NCBI RefSeq assembly: GCF_004363725.1 | Contig: NZ_SNZF01000023.1 | Location: 1-64,000 of the forward strand | DNA: 64,000 bases | Direction of reading: 5' to 3' | Source: Aquamicrobium defluvii | GTDB taxonomy: Bacteria > Pseudomonadota > Alphaproteobacteria > Rhizobiales > Rhizobiaceae | Shown: piece by piece, positions 7,819 through 16,447 of the stretch | How the letters are laid out: each line of letters opens with the position of its first letter | Position numbering within the stretch: the stretch's first letter is position 1 | The notes under the pieces: model-generated | Database searches by the model: none | What the model saw: only the letters and a program-made list of their open reading frames with translations | What the model was told of the DNA's origin: nothing | Made by a program: the position numbers and the translations under genes

Positions 7819-9297
7819 CTACAGGGGAAGGAGATCTCCGAGGCGGTGCAGGGCGATGCGCTCGACCTGCCGGCACGCCGTGGCGAACTCCGTGGCGCGG
7901 TCGTTGTCTATGCGGGTCCGGAAGGCGGCGAGGATGCTCGCCTTCGTATTGTCCTTGACCGCGATGATGAAGGGGAAGCCGAACTTCTCCACATAGGCGG
8001 CATTGAGCCGGGTGAAGGTCTCGCGCTCCTCGTCGGTCAAAGCATCCAGCCCTGCGGACGCCTGCTCGGCGGTCGATTCGGGCGTCAGGCGTTTCGCCTG
8101 CGCCAGCTTGCCGGCAAGGTCGGGGTGGGCGGTGAGCACGCCCAGACGCTCCGTTTCGCTGGCGGAGCGGAAAGCGCGGCAGAGCGCATTGTGCAGCCCG
8201 CCGGCACTGTCATGGGCGGGACCGAGCTCCAGCTTCCACGCGCGCTCGGCGATCCATGGCGAATGCTCGAAGATGCCGCCGAACGCCTTGACGAAGCTTG
8301 CCTCGTCCATGCGGGAAGGGCGCAGCGCCGGAGCCTTGTAGGGATGATGCTCCTTCCAGTGCCGGGCAATGTCGATGCGGCGCGGCAGCCAGACCTTGTC
8401 GTGGCTTTTGACATAGTCGATGAAGCGCTTCAGCGCCGCCACGCGGCCCGGCCGCCCGATCAGGCGGCAATGCAGGCCGATCGACATCATCTTCGCCTTG
8501 CCGGTCTTGCCTTCCTCATAAAGCGTGTCGAATGCGTCCTTCAGATAGGTGAAGAATTGCTCGCCCTCGGTGAAGCCAGCCTGAATGGCGAAGCGCATGT
8601 CGTTGGCGTCGAGCGTATAGGGGATGACCAGTTGCGGCGGGATGGCGTTGCCGTGGCCGTCATGGTCGAGCCAGTAGGGCAGGTCGTCGTCATAGGTGTC
8701 GGAGATGTAGTCGAAGCCGCCTTCGGCCGCGGCCAGCCGGACCGACCAGACCGACGTCCGGCCCAGATACATGCCCCGCGGCCGCTCGCCGACGACTTCC
8801 GTGTGCAGGCGGATCGCTTCGATGAGGTCGGCGCGCTCGGCGTCTTCCTCATGGTCGCGATAGTCGATCCAGCGCAGGCCGTGGGTGGCGATTTCCCAGT
8901 CCGCCGCCTGCATGGCGGCGACCTGATCGGGCGAGCGGGCAAGCGCGGAGGCGACGCCGTAGACGGTGACCGGCACGTCTGCTTGCGTGAACAGCCGGTG
9001 CAGCCGCCAGAAGCCGGCGCGGGCGCCGTATTCGTAGATGGATTCCATGTTCCAGTGGCGCTTGCCCGGCCATGGCACCGCACCCGTCACTTCCGACAGG
9101 AAAGCTTCGGACGCCTTGTCGCCGTGAAGGATGCAGTTTTCACCGCCTTCCTCGTAATTGACCACGAATTGCACCGCGACATGCGCACCGCCCGGCCATG
9201 CCGCATCCGGTGGATTGGCTCCATAGCCGCGCATGTCACGCAGATAACGCATGTTCGAAAGCTCCAGGCTGGCAATTTCCATCGACAGAGTATCCAA
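7819..9297 (-). CDS. puuE-uraD: fused allantoinase (PuuE) / OHCU decarboxylase (UraD)
   Basis: A two-enzyme fusion of 492 residues. Residues about 20-320 are a polysaccharide-deacetylase-type allantoinase (RDMRGYGANPPDAAWPGG, VQFVVNYEEGGE, GDKASEAFLSEVTGA, SIGLHCRLIGRPGR). Residues about 330-492 are 2-oxo-4-hydroxy-4-carboxy-5-ureidoimidazoline decarboxylase (FGGIFEHSPWIAERAW, HPDLAGKLAQA, LNAAYVEKFGFPFI). The fusion performs two consecutive steps, OHCU to (S)-allantoin and allantoin to allantoate, although the domains are in reverse reaction order. The start is uncertain: TTG at 9297 gives the full frame and ATG at 9282 is in frame; neither has a strong ribosome site. First gene of the minus-strand purine operon. 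Confidence 0.93.
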   Translation of the reverse strand: MDTLSMEIASLELSNMRYLRDMRGYGANPPDAAWPGGAHVAVQFVVNYEEGGENCILHGDKASEAFLSEVTGAVPWPGKRHWNMESIYEYGARAGFWRLHRLFTQADVPVTVYGVASALARSPDQVAAMQAADWEIATHGLRWIDYRDHEEDAERADLIEAIRLHTEVVGERPRGMYLGRTSVWSVRLAAAEGGFDYISDTYDDDLPYWLDHDGHGNAIPPQLVIPYTLDANDMRFAIQAGFTEGEQFFTYLKDAFDTLYEEGKTGKAKMMSIGLHCRLIGRPGRVAALKRFIDYVKSHDKVWLPRRIDIARHWKEHHPYKAPALRPSRMDEASFVKAFGGIFEHSPWIAERAWKLELGPAHDSAGGLHNALCRAFRSASETERLGVLTAHPDLAGKLAQAKRLTPESTAEQASAGLDALTDEERETFTRLNAAYVEKFGFPFIIAVKDNTKASILAAFRTRIDNDRATEFATACRQVERIALHRLGDLLPL

Positions 9298-9454
9298 AGG
9301 GAAGGTGTGGCATTCCCCTCAAAAAATTTGAAAGTGTTTTTGGGCTCCGGTCGGGCGGCAGCCCTTATGCCGCGCCGTTAAATGACGCACAATCAACTGC
9401 TGCAATTTTGGCATGGATTGCATATCCGGCGTAGCTTGAACGGGAGGCGAACAG
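9298..9454. promoter_or_regulatory. divergent promoter region between puuE-uraD and hiuH
   Basis: This 157-bp gap separates the two head-to-head purine operons, so it must hold both promoters unless transcription enters from elsewhere. It is more AT-rich than the flanks (a run around 9321-9345). A good ribosome site, GGGAGG, lies 8 bases before the hiuH GTG. No clear palindromic operator or canonical promoter pair was found. Confidence 0.5.
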
Positions 9455-9829
9455 GTGGGAGCGAAGGCAGAGGCGGCGGGTGGCCGTCTGACAACTCATG
9501 TGCTCGATACGGCATCCGGCAAGCCGGCGGCGGGACTTTCCATAGAGCTGTTTCGTGTCGAGGCGGGTGAGTGCATGCTGCTCAAGACCGTCGTCACCAA
9601 CTCGGATGGCCGCTGCGACGCGCCGCTTCTGGCGGGAGAGGAATTCCGTACCGGCGAGTACGAACTGGTTTTCGCTGCCGGCGACTATCTGCGCGGGCAG
9701 GGCACGGCATTGCCGGAGCCCGCTTTCCTCGACATCGTGCCGATCCGGTTTGGCATGGCGGAACCGAAGCACTATCATGTGCCTTTACTGATATCGCCCT
9801 ACGGATACTCCACCTATCGGGGGAGCTAA
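9455..9829 (+). CDS. hiuH: 5-hydroxyisourate hydrolase
   Basis: Transthyretin-like enzyme of 124 residues that hydrolyses 5-hydroxyisourate, the product of urate oxidation, to OHCU. The family hallmarks are the N-terminal [14 protein letters not shown] with its active-site His and the C-terminal [12 protein letters not shown] and [20 protein letters not shown] lie between and at the end. There is no signal peptide, so it is cytosolic. It starts at GTG 9455 behind GGGAGG and ends 4 bases before xdhA, forming one operon with the xanthine dehydrogenase genes. Confidence 0.95.
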   Translation: MGAKAEAAGGRLTTHVLDTASGKPAAGLSIELFRVEAGECMLLKTVVTNSDGRCDAPLLAGEEFRTGEYELVFAAGDYLRGQGTALPEPAFLDIVPIRFGMAEPKHYHVPLLISPYGYSTYRGS

Positions 9830-9833
9830 AGCG

Positions 9834-11315
9834 ATGGCCGCAGCAATACGCCACGAGCTACGCTTCATTCTGAACGATCGCGATGTGGTGCTCACTTCGG
9901 TGGCGCCGGATCAGACGCTGCTCGACTGGCTGCGTCTGTCGCAGAACCTGCGCGGCACCAAGGAAGGCTGTGCCGAGGGCGACTGCGGGGCCTGCACGGT
10001 TCTGGTCGGCAAGCGGGTCGGCGGCGAACTGGTCTATGAGGGCGTCAACGCCTGCATCCGCTTCACGGGTTCGCTCGATTGCTGCCATGTCGTGACGGTC
10101 GAGCATCTGGCGCCGAACGAAGGGCGGCTGCATCCGGTGCAGCAGGCCATGGTGGATTTCCACGGCTCGCAATGCGGCTTCTGCACGCCGGGCTTCGTCA
10201 TGTCGCTCTACGGGCTGTGGATGCGCTCGCCAGACCCCTCCGATTTCGAGATCGAGAAGGCGTTGCAGGGCAATCTTTGCCGCTGCACCGGCTATGAGGC
10301 CATCATCCGCTCCGCGCGCGCCATTTCCAGCTATGGCAGGGTGAGCGAGGACCCGCTGGCCAGTGAGCGCGCCTCGATCCTCGCGCGGCTGGCGCGGATG
10401 GATGACGGTTCCCGCGTCGAGGTCGGCGAGGGCGGTGGGCGCCTGATCGTGCCGGCCGATGTCGATGATCTTGCCGCGGTTCTGGAGGCGGAGCCGAAGG
10501 CGACCGTGGTGGCGGGCTCCACCGATGTCGGGCTCTGGGTCACCAAGATGATGCGCAACATCTCGCCGGCCGTCTTCATCGGCGGCGTGCGGGAACTGCG
10601 CTCCATGAGCGAGGAAAACGGCGTCGTCACCATCGGCGCCGGCGTCACCTACAGCGAGGCGTTCGACTATCTTTCGCGGCGTATCCCGGCACTTGGCGCT
10701 CTGGTGGCCCGCATCGGCGGCGAGCAGGTCCGCAACATGGGAACCATCGGCGGCAACATCGCCAACGGCTCGCCCATCGGCGACACGCCGCCGCCGCTGA
10801 TTGCGCTTGGCAGCAGGCTCACCCTGCGCAAGGGCGCGGCGCAGCGCACCATCCCGCTGGAAGAGTTCTTCATTGCCTATGGCAAGCAGGACCGTCAGCC
10901 GGGCGAGTTCGTCGAGGCCGTTCATGTGCCGGTGCCGGGCGAAGGCATCCATTATGCGGTTCACAAGATTTCCAAGCGCCGCGAGGAAGACATCACCGCG
11001 ACCCTGGGCGCATTCCATCTCGAACTTGCCGCCGACGGCACGGTGAAGGAAATCCGCATCGCCTATGGCGGCATGGCCGCGACGCCGAAACGGGCAAGCG
11101 CGGTCGAGGCCGCACTGACCGGAAAACCGTGGACGGAAGCGACGATCGAGGCGGCGATCCCTGCCTATGAGCAGGATTTCACACCGCTGACCGACATGCG
11201 CGCCACGGCGGAATATCGAATGCTGGCGGCGAAGAACCTGTTGCGCCGCTTCCATCTGGAAACATCCGGGGCAAAGGTTCCGGCGCGCGTATCGAGATAT
11301 ACCGTTGCGGCCTGA
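9834..11315 (+). CDS. xdhA: xanthine dehydrogenase small subunit (2Fe-2S and FAD)
   Basis: Electron-transfer subunit of xanthine dehydrogenase, 493 residues. The first 2Fe-2S cluster is bound by Cys46, Cys51, Cys54 and Cys74 (GCAEGDCGACTV). The second uses Cys114, Cys117, Cys149 and Cys151 (CGFCTPG, NLCRCTGYEA). From about residue 195 onward is the FAD-binding domain (VVAGSTDVGLWV, GGEQVRNMGTIGGNIANGSP) and the CO-dehydrogenase flavoprotein C-terminal domain. It passes electrons from the XdhB molybdenum site to NAD. It follows hiuH by 4 bases. Confidence 0.96.
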   Translation: MAAAIRHELRFILNDRDVVLTSVAPDQTLLDWLRLSQNLRGTKEGCAEGDCGACTVLVGKRVGGELVYEGVNACIRFTGSLDCCHVVTVEHLAPNEGRLHPVQQAMVDFHGSQCGFCTPGFVMSLYGLWMRSPDPSDFEIEKALQGNLCRCTGYEAIIRSARAISSYGRVSEDPLASERASILARLARMDDGSRVEVGEGGGRLIVPADVDDLAAVLEAEPKATVVAGSTDVGLWVTKMMRNISPAVFIGGVRELRSMSEENGVVTIGAGVTYSEAFDYLSRRIPALGALVARIGGEQVRNMGTIGGNIANGSPIGDTPPPLIALGSRLTLRKGAAQRTIPLEEFFIAYGKQDRQPGEFVEAVHVPVPGEGIHYAVHKISKRREEDITATLGAFHLELAADGTVKEIRIAYGGMAATPKRASAVEAALTGKPWTEATIEAAIPAYEQDFTPLTDMRATAEYRMLAAKNLLRRFHLETSGAKVPARVSRYTVAA

Positions 11316-11332
11316 GTGGCCGCGAGGCGCGC

Positions 11333-11430
11333 AGAGCATTTCCAGCAAAAGTGCGAAGCGGTTTTGCGTCCGGGAATGCGAAAAAAATGCCTGGAGGGGT
11401 TTCGGCGATTTCGTCAAAACCGCTCCGGGC
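11333..11430. repeat. dispersed intergenic repeat, copy between xdhA and xdhB
   Basis: AGAGCATTTCCAGCAAAAGT at 11333-11352 is followed by GCGAAGCGGTTTTGCGTCCG. The copy at 48179 reads GAGCGATTCCAGCAAAAGCA then CGAAGCGGCTTTGCGTTCGG; a third, more diverged copy lies at 63209. Such palindromic elements are scattered through intergenic DNA of Rhizobiales. This one fills most of the 150-bp gap between two subunit genes of one enzyme. Confidence 0.65.
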
Positions 11431-11465
11431 ACCGCCAAGGGGGCGGGATCGATGAGGCAGGATCG

Positions 11466-13820
11466 ATGACGAAGCACACAAGCAATCTCAAGGCCGAGAA
11501 GATCGTCGGCGGCGTCCATGCGTCGCCGCGCCATGATTCCGCGCACAAGCATGTCACCGGCACGGCGGTCTATATCGACGACATCGTGGAACCTTTCGGC
11601 ACCCTGCACGCCGGGCTTGGCCTCGCCAACGTCGCCCATGGCACCATCCGCTCGATGGATCTGTCCGCCGTGCGGGCGGCTCCCGGCGTTGTCGATGTGC
11701 TGACGGCGAGCGACATACCCGGCGTCAACGAGATTTCGCCGAGCGGCATGAACGACGACCCGGTGCTTGCCGATGGCAAGGTCGAATTCCATGGCCAGCC
11801 GATCTTCTGCGTCATCGCCGAGACGCGCGAACAGGCGCGCCGCGCCGCGAGGCTGGCGAAGATCGAATATGAGGAACTGCCGGCGGTCATCGACATCTGG
11901 GATGTCGATGTCGAAACCCACAGGCAGGTGACCACACCGCTGACCTTGAAGCGCGGCGACGCGGCCGCAGCGCTTGCCAGCGCGCCGCGCCGGGTGAAGG
12001 GTCGCATGCGTCTCGGCGGGCAGGACCATTTCTATCTCGAGGGCCAGGTGTCGCTGGCCATTCCGGGCGAGGACGAGGACGTTCTCGTCTACTGCTCGAC
12101 GCAGGGGCCGAGCGAAACCCAGCACATGGTCGCCCATGCGCTGGGGGTTCCCAGCCATTCGGTCGCCATCGAGGTGCGCCGCATGGGTGGCGGTTTCGGC
12201 GGCAAGGAAACGCAGGCCAACCAGTGCGCGGCGCTGGCGGCAATCGCCGCCAAGAAGCTGAAGCGCGCGGTCAAGCTGCGCCTCGACCGCGACGAGGACA
12301 TGCTTGCTACCGGCAAGCGGCACGATTTCGCCATCGACTACGATGTCGGCTTCGACGAAGAGGGCCGCATCCTCGGCGTTGACTACACCTTCGCGCTGCG
12401 CGCGGGTTTCTCGGCAGACCTGTCCGGACCGGTAGGCGACCGGGCCCTGTTCCACTGCGACAACGCCTATTTCTTCCCGCATGTGCACGCGAAGTCGGCG
12501 CCGCTCTACACCAACACCGTGTCGAACACGGCCTTCCGTGGCTTCGGCGGGCCGCAGGGCATGGTGGGCGCCGAACGCGTCATCGACGAGGTGGCATTCG
12601 CCGTCGGCAAGGACCCGCTGGAAATCCGCAAGCTGAATTTCTACGATGCGATGGGCGTGGATGGCGAGCGCAATATCACGCCCTATCACCAGAAGGTCGA
12701 GGACTGCATCATCCAGCGCATCGTCGCCGAACTGGAAGAGAGCGCCGACTATGCCGGACGGCGCAAGGCGATTGCCGAGTTCAATGCCGGCAGTCCGGTG
12801 GTCAAGCGCGGGCTGGCGCTGACGCCGGTGAAATTCGGCATCTCCTTCACCAAGACCGAGTCCAACCAGGCCGGCGCGCTGGTGCATGTCTACACCGACG
12901 GTTCGGTGCACATGAACCACGGCGGCACCGAGATGGGGCAGGGCCTCCATCTGAAGGTCGCGCAGGTTGTCGCGGAAGAATTCCAGATCGACCTCGATCG
13001 GGTGAAGATCACCGCCACCACCACGGCCAAGGTGCCCAACACCTCGCCCACCGCCGCCTCGTCCGGCGCCGACCTGAACGGCATGGCGGCGCAGGATGCG
13101 GCGCGCCAGATCAAGGATCGCCTGATCGATTTCGCCGCCGAAACGCATCAGATCCCGCGCGATCAGGTGGTGTTCCTGCCCAACCGGGTGCGGGTGGGCA
13201 ACGAGGAGATTGCCTTCAACGAACTGGTCAGGCAGGCCTACATGAACCGCATCCAGCTTTCGGCTGCGGGTTTCTACAAGACCCCGAAAATCCACTGGGA
13301 CCGCGCCAAAGGGCGTGGCCACGCTTTCTACTACTACGCCTATGGCGCTGCCTGTTCGGAAGTCTCGGTCGACACCCTGACCGGCGAGTATGTCGTCGAG
13401 CGCACCGACATCCTGCACGATACCGGCCGCTCGCTGAACAGGGCCATCGACATCGGACAGGTCGAGGGCGGCTTCATTCAGGGCATGGGCTGGCTGACCA
13501 CCGAGGAATTGTGGTGGGATGACAAGGGCCGCCTGCGCACCCATGCGCCTTCCACCTACAAGATACCGCTGGCATCGGACCGGCCGAAGATCTTCAACGT
13601 GGCGCTGACCAACTGGTCGGAGGCTTATGAGCCGACCATTCATCGCTCCAAGGCCGTGGGTGAGCCGCCGCTGCCGCTGGGGCTTGCGGTGCTGCATGCA
13701 TTGTCGGATGCCGTTGCCAGCGTTGCGGATCACCGGATCTGTCCGCGCCTCGATGCGCCGGCCACGCCGGAACGGGTGCTGATGGCCGTGGAGCGGCTGA
13801 AGGCGCAGGTCGCGAAGTAG
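11466..13820 (+). CDS. xdhB: xanthine dehydrogenase large (molybdopterin) subunit
   Basis: Catalytic subunit, 784 residues, that hydroxylates hypoxanthine and xanthine to urate at a molybdopterin centre. Landmarks in order are VTGTAVYIDDI near residue 25, GQDHFYLEGQ near 184, RRMGGGFGGKE near 240, NTAFRGFGGPQG with the substrate-binding Arg near 355, EMGQGLHLKVAQ near 490 and VGEPPLPLG with the catalytic Glu at about 733. ATG at 11466 is chosen because the family begins about here; the open frame extends upstream through the repeat. The 150-bp gap after xdhA contains that repeat but no obvious terminator. Confidence 0.95.
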   Translation: MTKHTSNLKAEKIVGGVHASPRHDSAHKHVTGTAVYIDDIVEPFGTLHAGLGLANVAHGTIRSMDLSAVRAAPGVVDVLTASDIPGVNEISPSGMNDDPVLADGKVEFHGQPIFCVIAETREQARRAARLAKIEYEELPAVIDIWDVDVETHRQVTTPLTLKRGDAAAALASAPRRVKGRMRLGGQDHFYLEGQVSLAIPGEDEDVLVYCSTQGPSETQHMVAHALGVPSHSVAIEVRRMGGGFGGKETQANQCAALAAIAAKKLKRAVKLRLDRDEDMLATGKRHDFAIDYDVGFDEEGRILGVDYTFALRAGFSADLSGPVGDRALFHCDNAYFFPHVHAKSAPLYTNTVSNTAFRGFGGPQGMVGAERVIDEVAFAVGKDPLEIRKLNFYDAMGVDGERNITPYHQKVEDCIIQRIVAELEESADYAGRRKAIAEFNAGSPVVKRGLALTPVKFGISFTKTESNQAGALVHVYTDGSVHMNHGGTEMGQGLHLKVAQVVAEEFQIDLDRVKITATTTAKVPNTSPTAASSGADLNGMAAQDAARQIKDRLIDFAAETHQIPRDQVVFLPNRVRVGNEEIAFNELVRQAYMNRIQLSAAGFYKTPKIHWDRAKGRGHAFYYYAYGAACSEVSVDTLTGEYVVERTDILHDTGRSLNRAIDIGQVEGGFIQGMGWLTTEELWWDDKGRLRTHAPSTYKIPLASDRPKIFNVALTNWSEAYEPTIHRSKAVGEPPLPLGLAVLHALSDAVASVADHRICPRLDAPATPERVLMAVERLKAQVAK

Positions 13821-13901
13821 CGCTGGCCGGGTTGGGAGCCTATCTTATGGGCATGAAGGATTTGTCCGTTTGCAGAGCCGGGAAATGTGCGGAGGCATGA
13901 A

Positions 13902-14774
13902 GTGGCCTCGACCGTTCACAGTCTGAAGTCCTTTCTCGCGGGCGCGGGCAGGTTCGCGCTGGTCAGGGTGGCCGGAACCAAAGGCTCCACGCCGCGCGAG
14001 ACCGGCGCGTGGATGCTGGTGTCGACCCTGACCACTTATGGCACCATCGGTGGCGGCCAGCTCGAATATATGGCCATCGACAAGGCCCGGCAGGTTCTCG
14101 GCAAATCCGGCGATGCGCCAACCATGCTCGACGTGCCGCTGGGACCGGAAATCGGCCAGTGCTGCGGCGGGCGGGTCGAGGTCGAGATCAGGCTTGGCGA
14201 TGACGGGCTGGCCTCCGGCCTGATCCGCGAGGCCGAGCGGGAGGAGGCGATGCTGCCCCATTTCTATATTTTCGGTGGCGGCCATGTCGGCAAGGCGATT
14301 GCGGCTGCTGTCGCCCTGCTGCCCGTGCATGCCATCGTCGTGGAAACCCGCGCCAGCGAGCTGGAAGGCATTGTGTCCGGCGTGGAGACGATGCTGACGC
14401 CCATGCCGGAGGAGGCTGTGCGTGCAGCGCCGGCCGGATCGGCCTTCGCCATCCTGACCCACGATCATGCGCTGGACTTCCTGATCGTCGCCGAAGCTTT
14501 GAAGCGGCGCGATGCGGCCTATGTCGGCATGATCGGCTCGAAAACCAAGAAGGCCACGTTCCGAAGCTGGTTTCTGAAGGTTGCCGATGGCACGGAAGAA
14601 GAGTTTTCGCATCTCGTCTCGCCCATCGGTGGCGAGGCGGTGCGCGACAAGCGACCGGCGGTGATCGCGGCCCTTGCAGCCGCGGAGATCATGTCCGCGC
14701 TGACCCTGCATGAAGGGGCGGCTCAGGCGTCCTGCCGGAAGGCCGCGAACGGCCTCCCGGCAAGGCATGGATAA
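13902..14774 (+). CDS. xdhC: xanthine dehydrogenase accessory protein
   Basis: XdhC proteins insert the sulfurated molybdenum cofactor into XdhB. The 290-residue product has the N-terminal XdhC/CoxI segment (VRVAGTKGSTPRETGAWMLV, TIGGGQLEY, GPEIGQCCGGRVEVEI) and a C-terminal Rossmann-type domain starting FYIFGGGHVGKAIA with YVGMIGSKTKKATF. GTG at 13902 is preferred because GGAGG ends 6 bases before it; an in-frame GTG at 13887 lacks this. It is the last gene of the hiuH-xdhABC operon and ends 2 bases from the convergent dps gene. Confidence 0.93.
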   Translation: MASTVHSLKSFLAGAGRFALVRVAGTKGSTPRETGAWMLVSTLTTYGTIGGGQLEYMAIDKARQVLGKSGDAPTMLDVPLGPEIGQCCGGRVEVEIRLGDDGLASGLIREAEREEAMLPHFYIFGGGHVGKAIAAAVALLPVHAIVVETRASELEGIVSGVETMLTPMPEEAVRAAPAGSAFAILTHDHALDFLIVAEALKRRDAAYVGMIGSKTKKATFRSWFLKVADGTEEEFSHLVSPIGGEAVRDKRPAVIAALAAAEIMSALTLHEGAAQASCRKAANGLPARHG

Positions 14775-14776
14775 GG

Positions 14777-15265
14777 CTATTCCTTTTCCTGCGTGTGAGC
14801 TTCCAGGAACCACAGGAACTTGTCGAGCGAGCGCGAATAGGCGGTGAAGATATCCGCGGTATCGGCATCGCCGGCCTCGTCCGTCTCGTCGATTGCCTCG
14901 CGTACACTCTTCGCTGCGGTCGCATAGGCGTCGATCAGTGCGGCAAGATGGTCCTTGGTCTTGTGAATGTCGGTGGGGTAGGGGGCCAGCTTCGTGTCCT
15001 TCGCCACAACCTGCGATGTGCCGTAAGCGGTGCCGCCGAGCTGCACGGCGCGTTCAGCGATCGTGTCGACATGGCCATCCAGTTCGGTGCGGAACGTGTC
15101 GAGCATTTCATGAATGGCAATGAACTGCGGACCCTTCACGTTCCAGTGCGCCTGTTTGGTGATCAGCGCCAGATCGATGGCGTCTGCCAGCCGTGCGTTC
15201 AGCACCTCTATGGAGGAGGCGCGCGTGTTCGACTTCAGATCGTTGCGGGTCTGGATCATTGCCAT
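14777..15265 (-). CDS. dps: Dps-family ferritin-like DNA-protection protein
   Basis: A 162-residue ferritin-like protein forming dodecamers that oxidise and store iron and protect DNA. The ferroxidase motif is clear: LITKQAHWNVKGPQF near residue 36, followed by HEMLDTFRTELDGHVDTIAE with the acidic ligands, then a C-terminal helix ending LDKFLWFLEAHTQEKE. ATG 15265 follows a purine-rich GGAAGGGAAAG. It sits between the xanthine dehydrogenase operon and the LysR gene. Xanthine and urate oxidation generate peroxide, so the location may be functional, but chance is not excluded. Confidence 0.93.
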   Translation of the reverse strand: MAMIQTRNDLKSNTRASSIEVLNARLADAIDLALITKQAHWNVKGPQFIAIHEMLDTFRTELDGHVDTIAERAVQLGGTAYGTSQVVAKDTKLAPYPTDIHKTKDHLAALIDAYATAAKSVREAIDETDEAGDADTADIFTAYSRSLDKFLWFLEAHTQEKE

Positions 15266-15366
15266 TGGACTTTCCCTTCCATGATTGATCGATGGGGCGC
15301 GGCAAGACCGCGCCACCTCGCCCAACAATGTGTGGCCCCGTGATCGGTTCCTCAAGCTGCCTGCGG

Positions 15367-16308
15367 CTATTTGGCAGCGATATTCGCCGGCCGGCGCTCC
15401 AGCGCCTCGCGAATGAGCCGCTGGCAGCGTTCCGCCATGAAGTCGAGCAGCAACCGTACTTTCGGATCCTGCAGCTTCTTGTGCGGATAAACCGCGGCAA
15501 GCTGAACCGGGGTAGGCGGCGTCTGTGCGAGGATGACGCGCAGACGCCCCTCGCGCAGATAGGGTTCGACCTCGAAACGCGGCTTGTTGACGATGCCCCG
15601 TCCACCGAGCGCCCATTCCGTCAGCACATCGCCGTCGTCGCTGTCATAAGGACCGCGAAACTCGAATTTCTGCGGACCTGAAGGCGTCTGCAATATCCAG
15701 TAGAACTCGCGCGAGCCCGGATAGCGCAACATCAGGCAATCGTGCTTCTTCTCGATGAGCTCGCTGATGCTGACCGGTTCTCCGCGCCGTTCCAGATAGG
15801 CCGGCGAGGCAACCAGAACCCGCTCGCATTCCATGATGCCGCGCAGGCGCAGCGACGAATCCTCGATGACACCCAGGCGGAACGCGACGTCGATGCCCTC
15901 CTTCAGGATATCGACATTGTGGTCGGAGAGGCGAAGGCGCACCTCGATGTCGGGATATTTGTCGTGGAACTCCGGAATGCCTGAAGCGATGAGGCGGCGT
16001 CCGAGCCCCAGCGGCGCGGTAACGCGGATGGTGCCGCGCGGCTGGCCGGAAAGAGCGGTAACGGCGGCTTCCGCTTGGGCGACGGCGTCGAGAATCTGCT
16101 TCGCGCCGGTGTAGAAAACGGTTCCCTGCTCGGTAGGCATCAATTGCCGTGTGGTGCGGTTGAACAGCCTCACGCCGAGGTGCTTTTCCAGCTCCTTGAT
16201 CCGGTTGGACGCGACGGCAGGGGAAATGCGCATGTCGCGGCCGGCGGCCGACAGGTTTCCCAGTTCGACGACACGGACGAAGACGGCAATATTGTCGAGA
16301 TAGGCCAT
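15367..16308 (-). CDS. LysR-family transcriptional regulator
   Basis: A 313-residue regulator with an N-terminal winged helix-turn-helix at about residues 3-62 (GNLSAAGRDMRISPAVASNR, KHLGVRLFNRTTRQL) and a substrate-binding domain from about 90 (GTIRVTAPLGLGRRL). The Cys/charged pattern resembles the DsdC/AaeR-like subgroup that reads small metabolites. It is transcribed divergently from puuD across a 139-bp gap, the usual arrangement for a LysR protein and its target, so urate or another purine intermediate is a reasonable inducer guess. ATG 16308 fits the family's usual start; the upstream extension of the frame is not family-like. Confidence 0.9.
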   Translation of the reverse strand: MAYLDNIAVFVRVVELGNLSAAGRDMRISPAVASNRIKELEKHLGVRLFNRTTRQLMPTEQGTVFYTGAKQILDAVAQAEAAVTALSGQPRGTIRVTAPLGLGRRLIASGIPEFHDKYPDIEVRLRLSDHNVDILKEGIDVAFRLGVIEDSSLRLRGIMECERVLVASPAYLERRGEPVSISELIEKKHDCLMLRYPGSREFYWILQTPSGPQKFEFRGPYDSDDGDVLTEWALGGRGIVNKPRFEVEPYLREGRLRVILAQTPPTPVQLAAVYPHKKLQDPKVRLLLDFMAERCQRLIREALERRPANIAAK

Positions 16309-16447
16309 GCGGATTTCGTGGCTTTCATGAAGCTGCGTGCGGCGACGATAGTATTTTCCAATTTTTTTTGAAAGTCCTCGTGCCATTGCCCCCTTTTCGT
16401 TCAGGAGGCAGTCCGTAAAGTCGTTCTCTGCCGAACAGGGGTGGAGC

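Noticed and set aside
9409-9422. TGGCATGGATTGCA upstream of hiuH resembling a sigma-54 promoter
   Set aside because: The GG and GC steps are 10 bases apart; sigma-54 promoters need 12.
9858-13733. Open frame of 1291 codons on the minus strand opposite xdhA and xdhB
   Set aside because: It is a GC-rich antisense shadow of two clear enzyme genes, with low-complexity His/Arg/Asp composition and no domain.
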